Shown here piece by piece: positions 6,722-16,189 of a stretch of DNA of 64,000 bases. The stretch comes from Sphingomonas immobilis (GTDB lineage Bacteria > Pseudomonadota > Alphaproteobacteria > Sphingomonadales > Sphingomonadaceae), in the NCBI RefSeq assembly GCF_030580995.1, contig NZ_JAUQSZ010000006.1, positions 186,001 to 250,000 of the forward strand, given 5' to 3'. Under the pieces are notes generated by a model. That model saw only the letters and a program-made list of their open reading frames with translations. It made no database searches and was not told the origin of the DNA. A program made the position numbers and the translations under genes. The number at the start of each line of letters is the position of its first letter. Position 1 is the stretch's first letter.

Positions 6722-8560
6722 TCACCACCCGCTCGGCTTCCCCTTGTTCTGCGCGTCTAGCCACTTCTTCAGCGGCGCGAAATAGTCGACCAGCGCCTGC
6801 CCGCTCATTTCGCGCGTGCCGGTGAAAGCCTGCAGCGCCTCGGGCCAGGGCTTCGACTGGCCCATCGTCAGCATCGCGTCGAGCTTCGCGCCGACAGCTT
6901 TGTTGCCGTAGAACGAGCAGCGGTGCAGCGGCCCCTTCCATCCGGCCTGCTTGCACGCAGCCTGATAGAACTGGAACTGCAGCAGCCGCGCGAGGAAATA
7001 GCGCGTGTACGGCACGCTCGCTGGCACGTGATATTTCGCGCCGGGATCGAACTTGGTCTCGTCGCGCGCGACCGGGGGCACGATGCCCTGGTATTTCAGG
7101 CGCAGGTCGTTCCAGCCTTTTTCGTAGCCGTTCGCCGGGATCGCGCCCGAGAATACGCCCCAGCGCCATTTGTCGATCAGCAGGCCGAAGGGCAGGAACG
7201 CCACCTTGTCCATCGCCTGGCGCAGCAGCAGGCCGATATCCTTGTCAGCGCTCGGCACCTTCGCCTGGTCGAGCAGGCCGATCTTCACGAGATAATCCGG
7301 CGTGATCGACAGCGCGACGAAATCGCCGATCGCCTCGTGGAAGCCGTCGTTCGCGCCGTTCTCGTACAGGAACGGCTGCTTGTTATAGGCGCGCTGGTAG
7401 TAATTGTGGCCCATCTCGTGATGGATCGTCACGAAATCGTCGGCATTGACCTTGGTACACATCTTGATGCGCAGATCGTCCTTGTTGTCGACGTCCCAGG
7501 CCGAGGCGTGGCAGATCACCTCGCGGTCGGCGGGCTTCACGATCTGCGAGCGCACCCAGAAACTGTCCGGCAGCGGCTTGAAGCCGAGCGAGGAGTAGAA
7601 ACCTTCGCCGGTCTTGAACATCTTGATCGGGTCGTAACCCTTGGCCTTGAGCAGCTCGCCAGTATCGTAGCCGAGATCGCCCGCTCCCTTCGGCGCGACG
7701 ACGTCGTAGATATTGCCCCATTCCTGCGCCCACATATTGCCGAGCAGATCGGCGCGGATCGGGCCGGTCTTGGCCTGCACCGCGTCGCCGTATTTCTCGT
7801 TGAGCTTGGCGCGGACATAGGTGTGCAGCGCGAGATACAGCGGCTCGACCTGCTTCCAGAGTTTGTCGGTCAGCGCGGCGAACTCGTCGGGCTTCATGTC
7901 GTAGCCCGAGCGCCACAGCGCGCCGACATCGGCATAGCCGAGTTCCTTGGCGCCCTCATTGGCGATGACGACGTGGCGCTCGTAATCCTTGCGCATCGGC
8001 GCGCCGACATTGTCGTGCCAGCTGACCCACATTTCCTTGAGCTTGGCGGGATCACGGCTCTCGCCCATCGCCGCCTCGATATCGCTGCCGTTGATGGTTT
8101 TCCCGTCGAGCGTGCCCTTGCCCTTGCCGTAGGAGGAGCCCATCCGCGTCACCAGCGTCGACAGCTCGGTCGCAGCACCCGGCTTGGTCGGCGCAGGGAG
8201 CGTGACGGCGGAGCGCAGCAGATCGAGCTTGCGCTTGGTATCGAAAGACAGGCCCGGAACGTTCGCGAACTTCGCCGCGCCGAGCGCGTATTTCACCTGC
8301 AGCTCGGTCGCGTCGGCACCGTATTTGGCGGCGATCGCATCGGTATCATCGGTGATGTAGGTCGCGTTGATCCACGCGACCTGCTGCGCCGGCGTCGAGA
8401 AATCCGCGCCGACCTTCTCGGCCTCGGCGACGAAGGCGTCGGCCTCGGCGGCGGTCGGCGTCGCGACGGCGGTGGCGACAGGCGCGGCGGTGTCAGCGAA
8501 CGCAGGCGCGGCGAGGAATGCGACCGCGATTGCGATCGAGGAGATTCCGGTGCGGATCAT
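6722..8560 (-). CDS. M2 family metallopeptidase (ACE-like peptidyl-dipeptidase), exported
   Basis: 612 residues with a clear signal peptide (MIRTGISSIAIAVAFLAAP then AFA-DT). The zinc site HEMGH (in TIHHEMGHNYYQRAY) and the downstream glutamate in FHEAIGDFVALS are those of angiotensin-converting-enzyme homologues, which release C-terminal dipeptides. Probably periplasmic, in peptide scavenging. The start is ATG 8560 just before the signal peptide, with AAGGG upstream; a longer frame to 8623 is unlikely. Last gene of a run from asd with a 59-base gap to the hydrolase. Confidence 0.95.
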   Translation of the reverse strand: MIRTGISSIAIAVAFLAAPAFADTAAPVATAVATPTAAEADAFVAEAEKVGADFSTPAQQVAWINATYITDDTDAIAAKYGADATELQVKYALGAAKFANVPGLSFDTKRKLDLLRSAVTLPAPTKPGAATELSTLVTRMGSSYGKGKGTLDGKTINGSDIEAAMGESRDPAKLKEMWVSWHDNVGAPMRKDYERHVVIANEGAKELGYADVGALWRSGYDMKPDEFAALTDKLWKQVEPLYLALHTYVRAKLNEKYGDAVQAKTGPIRADLLGNMWAQEWGNIYDVVAPKGAGDLGYDTGELLKAKGYDPIKMFKTGEGFYSSLGFKPLPDSFWVRSQIVKPADREVICHASAWDVDNKDDLRIKMCTKVNADDFVTIHHEMGHNYYQRAYNKQPFLYENGANDGFHEAIGDFVALSITPDYLVKIGLLDQAKVPSADKDIGLLLRQAMDKVAFLPFGLLIDKWRWGVFSGAIPANGYEKGWNDLRLKYQGIVPPVARDETKFDPGAKYHVPASVPYTRYFLARLLQFQFYQAACKQAGWKGPLHRCSFYGNKAVGAKLDAMLTMGQSKPWPEALQAFTGTREMSGQALVDYFAPLKKWLDAQNKGKPSGW

Positions 8561-8619
8561 GGGGAGGCCCTTTTTCGTATCGTTGGATACGGCCAACCTG
8601 TCCCGCCGGGCGCTGCGGG

Positions 8620-9381
8620 TCAAGCCGCGAGGAAGTCCGCGATCTCCTGCCCGAGCTCGGGCTTGATGACGGCGCTCATGTGATTGCCCGGTATCTCGCG
8701 GAATGTCCCGTTCGGCATCGCAGCCGCCAGCTCCGCGCCCGATCCGTTGTCGTCGTCATCCACGCCGGTTAGCACGAGAGCGGGCTGAGTGATCGCCGCG
8801 ATGGCCTCCGGCGGCGTGTCGACGAACGTGTCGAGGATGCGCAGCAATGCCTCCGGGTCGCCCTTGGTGGTCTTGAGGAAGGCCTCGATCATCCACTCGT
8901 TCGTGCCGCGCTCGAAGCTGCCGAGATTGGTGAGGACATGGTGGAAATAGCGCCCGCGCCCGGCAGTGTGGACGATCCCCTGATAGCCCATGCCCGAAAG
9001 CACGACGCGACGCGGGCCAGCGCCGTTGGCGAGCATCCGCATCGTCGTCCGCCCGCCGAGCGAATAGCCGGCGAGATCATAGTCGGTGAGCCCGAGATGC
9101 TCGACCAGCGCGAAGCCGTCGCGCATCAGCACGTCGGGCGGATAGCTCGCGGCGTCATGCGGCTTGGCGCTGCTGCCGTGCGCGCGCAGATCCGGCATGA
9201 TGACGCGGAAGCCGCGCTCGGCGATCCGCGCCGCATGCCCGTAGCGAATCCAGTTGGTGAAGGCGTCGGAGAAATAGCCGTGGATCAGGATGACCGGGCG
9301 TCCCTTCCCCGTTTCCCGCCACGCGAGCCGCGCGCCGTCGAAACCATCAAAGAACTCGGGATCAATCGGGGAGTTTGCCAA
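8620..9381 (-). CDS. Alpha/beta hydrolase
   Basis: 253 residues. Oxyanion region VILIHGYFSD, nucleophile elbow GYSLGG, acid in TGVDDDDNGSG and histidine in IPGNHMSAV complete a serine-hydrolase triad. The substrate is unknown; the fold covers esterases, haloperoxidases and C-C hydrolases. It overlaps the 3' end of the preceding GFA gene by 20 bases, so it is translated from the same message. Confidence 0.9.
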   Translation of the reverse strand: MANSPIDPEFFDGFDGARLAWRETGKGRPVILIHGYFSDAFTNWIRYGHAARIAERGFRVIMPDLRAHGSSAKPHDAASYPPDVLMRDGFALVEHLGLTDYDLAGYSLGGRTTMRMLANGAGPRRVVLSGMGYQGIVHTAGRGRYFHHVLTNLGSFERGTNEWMIEAFLKTTKGDPEALLRILDTFVDTPPEAIAAITQPALVLTGVDDDDNGSGAELAAAMPNGTFREIPGNHMSAVIKPELGQEIADFLAA

Positions 9382-9814
9382 CGGCTTCCATCCAGCGGTC
9401 TGCGGTCGAGGGATTGTCCTCGCTCCTTATGCCCGGCAGGCCGCGCGTGTCGATCCACGCTTCGTGCATGCTCTCGATCGCGAAGTGATGCTTGGGAACG
9501 AACCGTCCCGGTGCATCGAAGCTGCCGACGGTCAGGTCCATCGTCTCGCCGGGCTTGAGGAACTCGAAGGTCAGCGGCGTCCCGCACTCCCGACAATGGC
9601 CGCGATGCGCGATCGGCGAAGACTGGTAGCGCTCGGGCTCCCGCGTGGTCCATTCCACATCGGCGATCTTCACGTTCTTGAACGCGATCGAGACGCCGCC
9701 GGTGGCGCGCTGGCACATCCGGCAGTGGCAGAGATAGGCGTCGTCATCCGCGATCGCGACCGCGTACCGGATGCGCTCGCATTGGCAGCCGCCGGTGACG
9801 ATCTCGCTCGTCAT
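9362..9814 (-). CDS. GFA/CENP-V family zinc protein (first copy)
   Basis: 150 residues with the zinc-cysteine set of the glutathione-dependent formaldehyde-activating (GFA) fold: GGCQCERIRY, CHCRMCQ and HCRECGTPL. GFA-fold proteins bind structural and labile zinc and are often annotated as S-(hydroxymethyl)glutathione synthase, but most members have no proven activity. Start ATG 9814 overlaps the stop of the second GFA gene (ATGA), and its tail overlaps the hydrolase start. Presumably arose with its neighbour by duplication, though the two are clearly diverged. Confidence 0.92.
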   Translation of the reverse strand: MTSEIVTGGCQCERIRYAVAIADDDAYLCHCRMCQRATGGVSIAFKNVKIADVEWTTREPERYQSSPIAHRGHCRECGTPLTFEFLKPGETMDLTVGSFDAPGRFVPKHHFAIESMHEAWIDTRGLPGIRSEDNPSTADRWMEAVGKLPD

Positions 9815-10242
9815 CGGCTGAGCGCGGCCTTCATCTCATCCGGCGGTGGCGCAGCGGCGTAAGCGGGTACGCCTTCCGGCAAAAGTACCCAGCGCTGCTT
9901 CGTCGCGGTAAAGATATGCGCCACGCACTCGAGCGCTTCCGAATCGTCGAGCGTGCCGGCGCGGATCACCGCGACGCCGGGTCGGCGGGTATTGGTATTG
10001 TAGATGCGCGAATGACATTCGCCGCAGACACGCTGGGTCGAGACACGGTCCTCGGTCGTCTTTTCGTAGACTGCGACCGGGCCGGAAACGCTCAGCGCCG
10101 CCTCCGGCACTAAAGCCTGCAGGCTGAAGGCGGAACCGCTCCAGCGCTGGCACTGGTGACAATGACAGGCATAGGCGGACGGCAACGCATCCAGCGCGAG
10201 CGTGTACCGCACCGCCCCGCAGCGACAACCGCCCTCCAACAC
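9811..10242 (-). CDS. GFA/CENP-V family zinc protein (second copy), GTG start
   Basis: 143 residues with GGCRCGAVRY, CHCHQCQ and VCGECHSRIY, the GFA zinc ligands. The start is GTG 10242, whose G is also the last base of the asd stop codon (TAGTG), with AAAAGG seven bases upstream; a longer open frame inside asd is not coding. Function unknown beyond zinc binding. Its placement between asd and a related GFA gene implies one operon. Confidence 0.9.
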   Translation of the reverse strand: MLEGGCRCGAVRYTLALDALPSAYACHCHQCQRWSGSAFSLQALVPEAALSVSGPVAVYEKTTEDRVSTQRVCGECHSRIYNTNTRRPGVAVIRAGTLDDSEALECVAHIFTATKQRWVLLPEGVPAYAAAPPPDEMKAALSR

Positions 10243-11270
10243 TACGCCGCCTTTTGCAGGTGCCGCCGTCCGAGCAGTTCGGCGATCTGCACCGCGTTGA
10301 GCGCGGCGCCCTTGCGGAGGTTGTCGCTGACGCACCACAGGCTCAGCCCGTTGTCGACGGTCGAATCCTCGCGCACGCGGCTGATGAAGGTCGCGTATTC
10401 GCCGACGCACTCGATCGGGGTCACGTATCCGCCGTCCTCGCGCTTGTCGACGAGCATCACGCCCGGTGCCTCGCGCAGGATCTTCTGCGCCTGCGCGGCG
10501 GTGATCTCGTTCTCGAACTCGATGTTGATCGCTTCCGAATGGCCGACGAACACCGGCACGCGCACGCACGTTGCCGTCACCTTGATCTTCGGATCGAGGA
10601 TTTTCTTGGTCTCGACCACCATCTTCCACTCTTCCTTGGTGGAGCCATCCTCCAGGAAGCTGTCGATGTGCGGGATCACGTTGAAGGCGATCTGCTTGGT
10701 GAACTTCTTCGCCTCGGCACTGTCGCCGACGAAAATGTTGCGGCTCTGCTCGAACAGCTCGTCCATGCCCGCCTTGCCCGCGCCCGACACCGACTGATAG
10801 GTCGCGACAACGACGCGCTTGATCTTCGCAAAATCATGCAGCGGCTTGAGCGCGACGACCATCTGCGCGGTCGAGCAGTTCGGGTTGGCGATGATGTTCT
10901 TGCGGCGATAGCCTTCGATCGCCTCGGGGTTAACCTCCGGCACGATCAGCGGCACGTCGGGGTCCATGCGGTAGAGCGACGAATTGTCGATCACCGTGCA
11001 GCCGGCAGCGGCGAAGCGCGGCGCGTGGATCTTGGTCGCGTCCGAGCCGATCGCGAACAGCGCCATGTCCCAGCCCTTGGGATCGAAATTATCGATGTTC
11101 TGGACCTTGAGCTTCTTGCCCGTCTCCCCGAAATCGATCTCGTCGCCCTGGCTGCGCGAGGACGCGACGACCGCGATCTCGTCGAGCGGAAACTCGCGTT
11201 CCGCAAGGATGTTGAGCATCTCGCGCCCGACATTGCCCGTCGCACCCGCGACGACGACCCTGTACCCCAT
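10242..11270 (-). CDS. asd: Aspartate-semialdehyde dehydrogenase
   Basis: 342 residues. Reduces aspartyl-4-phosphate with NADPH to aspartate semialdehyde, the branch point to lysine/diaminopimelate, threonine and methionine. Seen: the Rossmann start RVVVAGATGNVGREML, the catalytic cysteine in IIANPNCSTAQM, and HSEAINIEFE with the substrate-binding arginine region. ATG 11270 has GGAG six bases upstream; the TTG at 11276 is ignored. First gene of asd-GFA-GFA-hydrolase-M2. Confidence 0.97.
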   Translation of the reverse strand: MGYRVVVAGATGNVGREMLNILAEREFPLDEIAVVASSRSQGDEIDFGETGKKLKVQNIDNFDPKGWDMALFAIGSDATKIHAPRFAAAGCTVIDNSSLYRMDPDVPLIVPEVNPEAIEGYRRKNIIANPNCSTAQMVVALKPLHDFAKIKRVVVATYQSVSGAGKAGMDELFEQSRNIFVGDSAEAKKFTKQIAFNVIPHIDSFLEDGSTKEEWKMVVETKKILDPKIKVTATCVRVPVFVGHSEAINIEFENEITAAQAQKILREAPGVMLVDKREDGGYVTPIECVGEYATFISRVREDSTVDNGLSLWCVSDNLRKGAALNAVQIAELLGRRHLQKAA

Positions 11271-11388
11271 AACCAACTCCGGCCTTCAAAAAGTAACATG
11301 GCAAAATACGAAACGCGCGCATACGCTTCCCGGTCATTTTGTCCAGTCTGCGCAGACGTAGCGTTTCTTTGGCCGGCTGTCGCTCGGG

Positions 11389-11916
11389 CTAGGGCAGAAC
11401 GTCGCAGATCAGGTGAACGCGCCGGGTCTCGCCGCGATTGAACACGGCGTGCGGGCGGGTATTGTCGAATTCATAGACGCTGCCCGCTTCCAGGTGATGA
11501 TCGACGCCGCCGATCATGAAGGAGACCGCATCGTTGGTCAGCACCGGCAGATGGCAGCGGTGCGACGCCACCAGCGCCGGCGCGCCATCGACGTGACGCT
11601 GCACTGTCGCTCCAGCGGGCAATTCCGTGAGCATCAACTGCAGCAGCCTCCCGCCCAGCGTCGCCCGGATCGTCTCGCCGCAGGCCGCGACCGCCTTCCG
11701 CAACGCGACCGGTGCATAATCGAAAGTGAATACGGGGCCGTCCTCACCATCGCCGCGCCAGTGCAGTACGATCGACCGCGTTGCCTTGTGGACCGGATAG
11801 GCCGTCTGCCGCAGCGCGAATTGCGCCCAGACGGGATCGCCCTCCTCCGGCATCGCCGCCAGTATGTCCGCGATCGGATAGGCGAACATCTCCCGCAGCG
11901 CCACCTCGAGCTTCAC
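11389..11916 (-). CDS. Aspartyl/asparaginyl beta-hydroxylase family protein
   Basis: 175 residues of the AspH double-stranded beta-helix fold. Metal and 2-oxoglutarate-binding residues are visible in VQRHVDGAP, SHRCHLPVL and the C-terminal FNRGETRRVHLICD; YEFDNTRPHAVFN is a family hallmark. Such Fe(II)/2-oxoglutarate enzymes hydroxylate peptide or lipid substrates; the target here is unknown. GTG 11916 is the start, with GGGGAG eight bases upstream. It lies 25 bases upstream of no other plus gene and just downstream of the DPP-IV gene on the same strand. Confidence 0.88.
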   Translation of the reverse strand: MKLEVALREMFAYPIADILAAMPEEGDPVWAQFALRQTAYPVHKATRSIVLHWRGDGEDGPVFTFDYAPVALRKAVAACGETIRATLGGRLLQLMLTELPAGATVQRHVDGAPALVASHRCHLPVLTNDAVSFMIGGVDHHLEAGSVYEFDNTRPHAVFNRGETRRVHLICDVLP

Positions 11917-11941
11917 CCCGCGCGCTCCCCGCCCTCGGCCG

Positions 11942-14170
11942 TCATTTCGCTTTCACTTCGCGATCGAGGAAACTGAGGATCGTCCCCCACAGATGCTCGC
12001 TGATCCCCGGCCCGCCGACGCGGTGGGTGTAGCCGGGGTAGAACATCATCTCGAACGGGCGGTTCTTCCGCTGCATCTCGGAGGCGAAGGCGGTCGAGTT
12101 TTCGAACACGACGTTATCGTCGGCCATGCCGTGGATCAGCAGCAGCGGATCGCGGATCTTCGCCGCATCGTCGATCGCGTCCGAGGTTTTGTATGCCGCC
12201 GCATCCTTCTTCGGATCGCCCATGTAGCGTTCGGTATAATGCGTGTCGTAGAGTTCCCACATCGTCACCGGCGCACCCGACACGCCCGCCGCATAGACGC
12301 CGGGGTTCGCCTCCAGCATCTTCAGCGTCATGTATCCGCCGTAGGACCAGCCGTAGGTCGCGATCTTGTCGCCCGCCACGAACGGCTGCGTCTTCAGCCA
12401 CAGCGCGCCCGCGAGCTGGTCCGCCACCTCGACGCTGCCCATCGCGCGGTAGATCTGGTCCTCGAAGGCCTTGCCGCGATTGTACGATCCGCGATTGTCG
12501 ATCTGGAAGAAGATCCAGCCCTGCTGGACGAGATATTGCGGGAGCGCCCCCTGCCATCCGCGCGTCACCTGCTGGCCCGTGCCGGGGCCACCATAATGCT
12601 GGAAGAATACCGGGTATCTCTTCCCCGGCTCCAGCGGCGGCGTGATCATCTCGTAATGCAGGTCCGATCCATCGGCCGCCTTGATCGTGCCGAACGTCGT
12701 CTCGCGGTGCGCGAGCAGGAAAGGATAGTAAGGATGCCCTGCCGTCACCGCATTTTCGTTGATCCACGCCAGCCGCGCACCGGTCGTGTCCGCCAGATAG
12801 GTCTGCGGCGGCTGTGACGGGTTGGATCGCGTCACGATCAGCCGGCTCGCCGCGCCGTCCATCGTCGCCGTGTTCCACCAACCGGCCTCGGTCAGCCGCG
12901 TGACGGTCTCGGGATGCTTGAGGTCGAGCGTGTAGACATGCTGTTCGAGCGCGCCGTCCTTGTTGCCGACAAACCAGATGCGGCCCTCCCGCTCGTTCAC
13001 GCCGATGAGCGATTGCACCACCCAATCGCCCGTCGTCAGCGGTGTCCACTTCCGCTTCGCGTAGCGGTAGAGCTGGCGGAAGCCGCTGCGCTCCGACGCC
13101 CAGATCAGGCTGCCGTCCCGGAGCGGACGATAGGCATCGCTGAGATTCAGCCAGCTCCGCGCGCCCGATTTCTCGGTGAACAATACCTTCGCCTTGCCCG
13201 TCGCCGGATCGACCGCGAGCATATCGAGCGTCTTCTGGTCGCGGCTCTGGCGCTGCACCAGCAAGGTCTTGCCGTCGGGCGTCCAATCGACCCGCGCGAG
13301 ATAGATGTCGGGATTGCTCCCCAGATCGACCTTCACCCGCGCGCCGTCGAGCGCGACGACATAGAGCTCGACTAGGACGTTCGGCGTGCCCGCCGCCGGA
13401 TAGCGCTGGTCGTAGACCTTTGTGCCCTTCGCGCCGATCGCCGCGCGCGTGACCACACCGACCGGCGCTTCGTCGAACCGCTCGACCGCGATGCGGCTCT
13501 CGTCGGGCGACCACCAGTATCCGGCGGTGCGGTGCATTTCCTCCTGCGCGACGAACTCGGCCTCGCCCCAATGCACCGTCCCCGCGCCGTCCTGCGTCAG
13601 CGCGCGCAGCCCGGAATCCATGGGGCCGTCCGCCAGCGGCTGGACGAACAGATTCTGGTCCCGCACGAAACTCACATAGCTTCCGCGCGGGCTTACGTCG
13701 GGGTTGAGCTGCCCGCCGGGCGTCGCCGTCAGCCGCCGCGTCTCGCCGTCACGCGTGGCGAGGTAGAGATCGCCGTCGAGCGGGACGAGGATCGCCTTGC
13801 CGTCGGGCGCCCACTCGTATTTCACGATGCCCTTGCTGCCGGCGATGCGCGCGCGCTCGCGCTGCATCTTCTCGGTCTCGGTCAGCTCCGCGCCGCTGCC
13901 GATCTTGCGCGAATCGACCAGCATCCTCTCCTCGCCAGTGCGCGTGTCGCGCACCCAGAGGTCGAGCCGGTCCTTGTCGTCGGCGCGCGGGCGCAGCGAG
14001 GTCAACAACGTGCCGTCGGGCGACAGCTTCAGCGCGCGCGGCTGCGGGCCCGCGAGATCGGGGCTGCCGAAGACGCGTTCTAGCGTCAGCTTTTCGGTAG
14101 GCGCCTCAGCCGGCATCGCCGCCCCCGGTATCGCCGCAAGCGCCGCCGCCAGCCACCAGCCATTCCACAT
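11942..14170 (-). CDS. S9 family dipeptidyl peptidase IV, exported
   Basis: 742 residues: N-terminal signal peptide (WWLAAALAAIPGAAMPAEA), an eight-bladed beta-propeller (about residues 50-460) and a C-terminal alpha/beta-hydrolase domain. The catalytic serine lies in GWSYGG, the aspartate in HGMADDNVVF and the histidine in PGYTHRVGG. AEFVAQEEMHR holds the Glu-Glu pair that binds the substrate amino terminus in DPP-IV. It removes X-Pro dipeptides, probably in the periplasm, and could work with the nearby M2 peptidase in peptide use. Confidence 0.95.
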   Translation of the reverse strand: MWNGWWLAAALAAIPGAAMPAEAPTEKLTLERVFGSPDLAGPQPRALKLSPDGTLLTSLRPRADDKDRLDLWVRDTRTGEERMLVDSRKIGSGAELTETEKMQRERARIAGSKGIVKYEWAPDGKAILVPLDGDLYLATRDGETRRLTATPGGQLNPDVSPRGSYVSFVRDQNLFVQPLADGPMDSGLRALTQDGAGTVHWGEAEFVAQEEMHRTAGYWWSPDESRIAVERFDEAPVGVVTRAAIGAKGTKVYDQRYPAAGTPNVLVELYVVALDGARVKVDLGSNPDIYLARVDWTPDGKTLLVQRQSRDQKTLDMLAVDPATGKAKVLFTEKSGARSWLNLSDAYRPLRDGSLIWASERSGFRQLYRYAKRKWTPLTTGDWVVQSLIGVNEREGRIWFVGNKDGALEQHVYTLDLKHPETVTRLTEAGWWNTATMDGAASRLIVTRSNPSQPPQTYLADTTGARLAWINENAVTAGHPYYPFLLAHRETTFGTIKAADGSDLHYEMITPPLEPGKRYPVFFQHYGGPGTGQQVTRGWQGALPQYLVQQGWIFFQIDNRGSYNRGKAFEDQIYRAMGSVEVADQLAGALWLKTQPFVAGDKIATYGWSYGGYMTLKMLEANPGVYAAGVSGAPVTMWELYDTHYTERYMGDPKKDAAAYKTSDAIDDAAKIRDPLLLIHGMADDNVVFENSTAFASEMQRKNRPFEMMFYPGYTHRVGGPGISEHLWGTILSFLDREVKAK

Positions 14171-14185
14171 CCACGGTCTCCAAAC

Positions 14186-15535
14186 TCATGCCGCTCGCGA
14201 TGCCCCGACTTCGCGGCGAACGCCAGCCCGCTTGCGCCACGGCAGCGCCCGCCCCTCGACCAGCGAGCGCCACGTCCATTCCACCGGCGCTATATCGAAA
14301 TAGCGGAGATAGAGGTTCGCCGCGAGCAGGAGCAGCACATCGATGACGAGCGCCATGCCCATCAGCGGCGCCCAGCTCAGCGTGCCGTACAGGCCGAGCG
14401 CAAAGGGCGGGAAGATCAGCCACAGCCCGATCAGCGATTGCAGGATATAGAGCGTCAGCGCCGTTCGCCCCGCCGCCGCGAGCGGCTTCAGCAGGCGCGC
14501 GCCGAACGCTGTCGTCAGCAGCAGGTTGACCGCGCCGACATGGCCCAGCGTCATCGCCAGCCGCGCGACCTCGCCGATCGCGAAACCGATCTTCGGAGCA
14601 TCGTCGAAGTGCATCGTCTCGATCGCGCCCGTCGTGCGCAAGGTCACGCCGATCGCATAGGCGAGGAGGGTAAGCCGCCAGTAGAAACGTCGCGAGCGCA
14701 GCCCCTGCACGATGCCGAGCCGGAACAGCCCTGCGCCGATCAGCATCGTCGCCGCAGCTTCCCAGATCGCGCCGATCGCGGCGGGATCGGTCTCGCGGGC
14801 CAGCGCGACGCGCCATTGCGCCATGATCCAGCTTGCGGAATCGCCGCGCCGTGAGCGGTCCTCGTCGGCGATGCGCGCCTTCGCGGCGGCATCTGCGGCG
14901 ATGACGCGCTTGCGGTAGTCGGCATCGGCGGCAAGCAGGGTGCGGTCCTCCTTGCCCAGCGCCGCGCCGGATTGCTGCTTCGCCTGCACCACGGTGAGAT
15001 CGGCGCGGTACTGCGCCTCGCCAAGATAGTTCGATGTGCCCGTCACCAGCGTAAAGGCGGCCAGGCTGAGCCCGAACATGAAGAGATCCTGCGCGCGCAG
15101 CCGGCTGAACAGGAACGCGATCATCGCCGCCAGCGCATAGGTGTGCAGGATATCGCCGGGCCATAGCAGCACGAACAGATGCACCAGTCCGAACAGCAGC
15201 AGGATCAGGTTGCGCCAGTAATAGCGCGCCATCACCTTCTGGAAGCTGGCCGTCGTCATCGCCTTGTCGGTCAGGATTACCATGCCCGCGCCGAATAGCA
15301 TCTCCAGCATCCCGCGCGCCGTGCCGTTGGCAAGCACCTCGCGCAGGAACCAAATGGTCCGGTCCGCAGCATCCCACCCAAGACTGCGGATGTCATCGCT
15401 CGACGCCCAGAGCGATCTTCCCATGTCATTGAAGTTCATAAACAGGATGCCAAGAATCGCCACCCCGCGCAGTATGTCGAGCACCGCGATGCGCGGCGCG
15501 CCATCGGGCTCAGTCGTCGTCGCAGGGTCGCTCAT
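14186..15535 (-). CDS. DUF418 domain-containing membrane protein (YeiB family)
   Basis: 449 residues with roughly ten hydrophobic segments. The N-terminal RIAVLDILRGVAILGILFMN is the hallmark of the family related to acyltransferase-3-like membrane proteins, and the C-terminal half (GRTALTLYILQSLIGLWLIF, WRSLVEGRALPWRK) is DUF418. A long, charged, Ala-rich cytoplasmic insertion lies at about 185-245. The function of the family is unknown. 15 bases upstream of the peptidase gene, so probably co-transcribed with it. Confidence 0.9.
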   Translation of the reverse strand: MSDPATTTEPDGAPRIAVLDILRGVAILGILFMNFNDMGRSLWASSDDIRSLGWDAADRTIWFLREVLANGTARGMLEMLFGAGMVILTDKAMTTASFQKVMARYYWRNLILLLFGLVHLFVLLWPGDILHTYALAAMIAFLFSRLRAQDLFMFGLSLAAFTLVTGTSNYLGEAQYRADLTVVQAKQQSGAALGKEDRTLLAADADYRKRVIAADAAAKARIADEDRSRRGDSASWIMAQWRVALARETDPAAIGAIWEAAATMLIGAGLFRLGIVQGLRSRRFYWRLTLLAYAIGVTLRTTGAIETMHFDDAPKIGFAIGEVARLAMTLGHVGAVNLLLTTAFGARLLKPLAAAGRTALTLYILQSLIGLWLIFPPFALGLYGTLSWAPLMGMALVIDVLLLLAANLYLRYFDIAPVEWTWRSLVEGRALPWRKRAGVRREVGASRAA

Positions 15536-15558
15536 CGCCTTCGCCTAACGCAGGCGGA

Positions 15559-16122
15559 TCAGCCGAGATAGCCGAGTTGCTCCAGCGCGGTGTGGACGCC
15601 GAAACCGATCAGCACGAGCCCGCCGATCACCTCCGCGCCCGATCCGAGCCGGTCGCCCGCCGCGCGGCCGATACGCAGGCCGATGCCGGTGATGATCAGC
15701 GTCGAAACGCCGATGCACAAAGCGATGATGAGGATCGGCGTGCCGATCAACGCCAGCGACACGCCGACCGCCGCCGCGTCGATGCTCGTGCCGATCGCCA
15801 TCGCGATCAGCAGGAAAGGGTTTTGCGAGGGCGGCGCGTCGTCCTCCTGGTCGCGGTGGAACGCCTCCCAGATCATCCGCCCGCCGACGACGATCAGCAG
15901 GGCGAAAGCGATCCACGGCGCGACCGCGCCGACGAATCCACTCGCCAGCTTGCCAAACAGCCAGCCGATTACCGGCGTGATGCCCTCGACCACGCCGAAC
16001 ACGAGCGCGGACTTGATCGTCTGGTTCCAGTTCGGGCGATGCGACGCACCGCGACCGATCGACGCGGCAAAGGCGTCGGCGGACATGCTGAGCGACAGGG
16101 CGAGAATGGCGAGAGGGGTCAA
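15559..16122 (-). CDS. mntP: Manganese efflux pump MntP, TTG start
   Basis: 187 residues, E. coli MntP having 188. Six membrane helices in two homologous halves, each with the acidic motif: SMSADAFAASIGRG and GTSIDAAAVGVS. It exports Mn(II) from the cytoplasm. Alignment with E. coli MntP places the start exactly at the TTG at 16122, preceded by GGTGGAG; ATGs farther upstream would lie inside the riboswitch region. The yybP-ykoY riboswitch upstream should switch it on when manganese is high. Confidence 0.93.
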   Translation of the reverse strand: MTPLAILALSLSMSADAFAASIGRGASHRPNWNQTIKSALVFGVVEGITPVIGWLFGKLASGFVGAVAPWIAFALLIVVGGRMIWEAFHRDQEDDAPPSQNPFLLIAMAIGTSIDAAAVGVSLALIGTPILIIALCIGVSTLIITGIGLRIGRAAGDRLGSGAEVIGGLVLIGFGVHTALEQLGYLG

Positions 16123-16189
16123 GGGAACAACTCCACCGGGCGCGCGCGACAGCATATCGCCATGCCGGCCGGTGCGGCATGGGACATGC

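Noticed and set aside
6923..8683. 586-codon open frame opposite the M2 peptidase
   Set aside because: The complementary strand has a complete signal peptide and catalytic motifs; the antisense product is rich in R, D, H and A with no domain, as expected from high-GC third positions.
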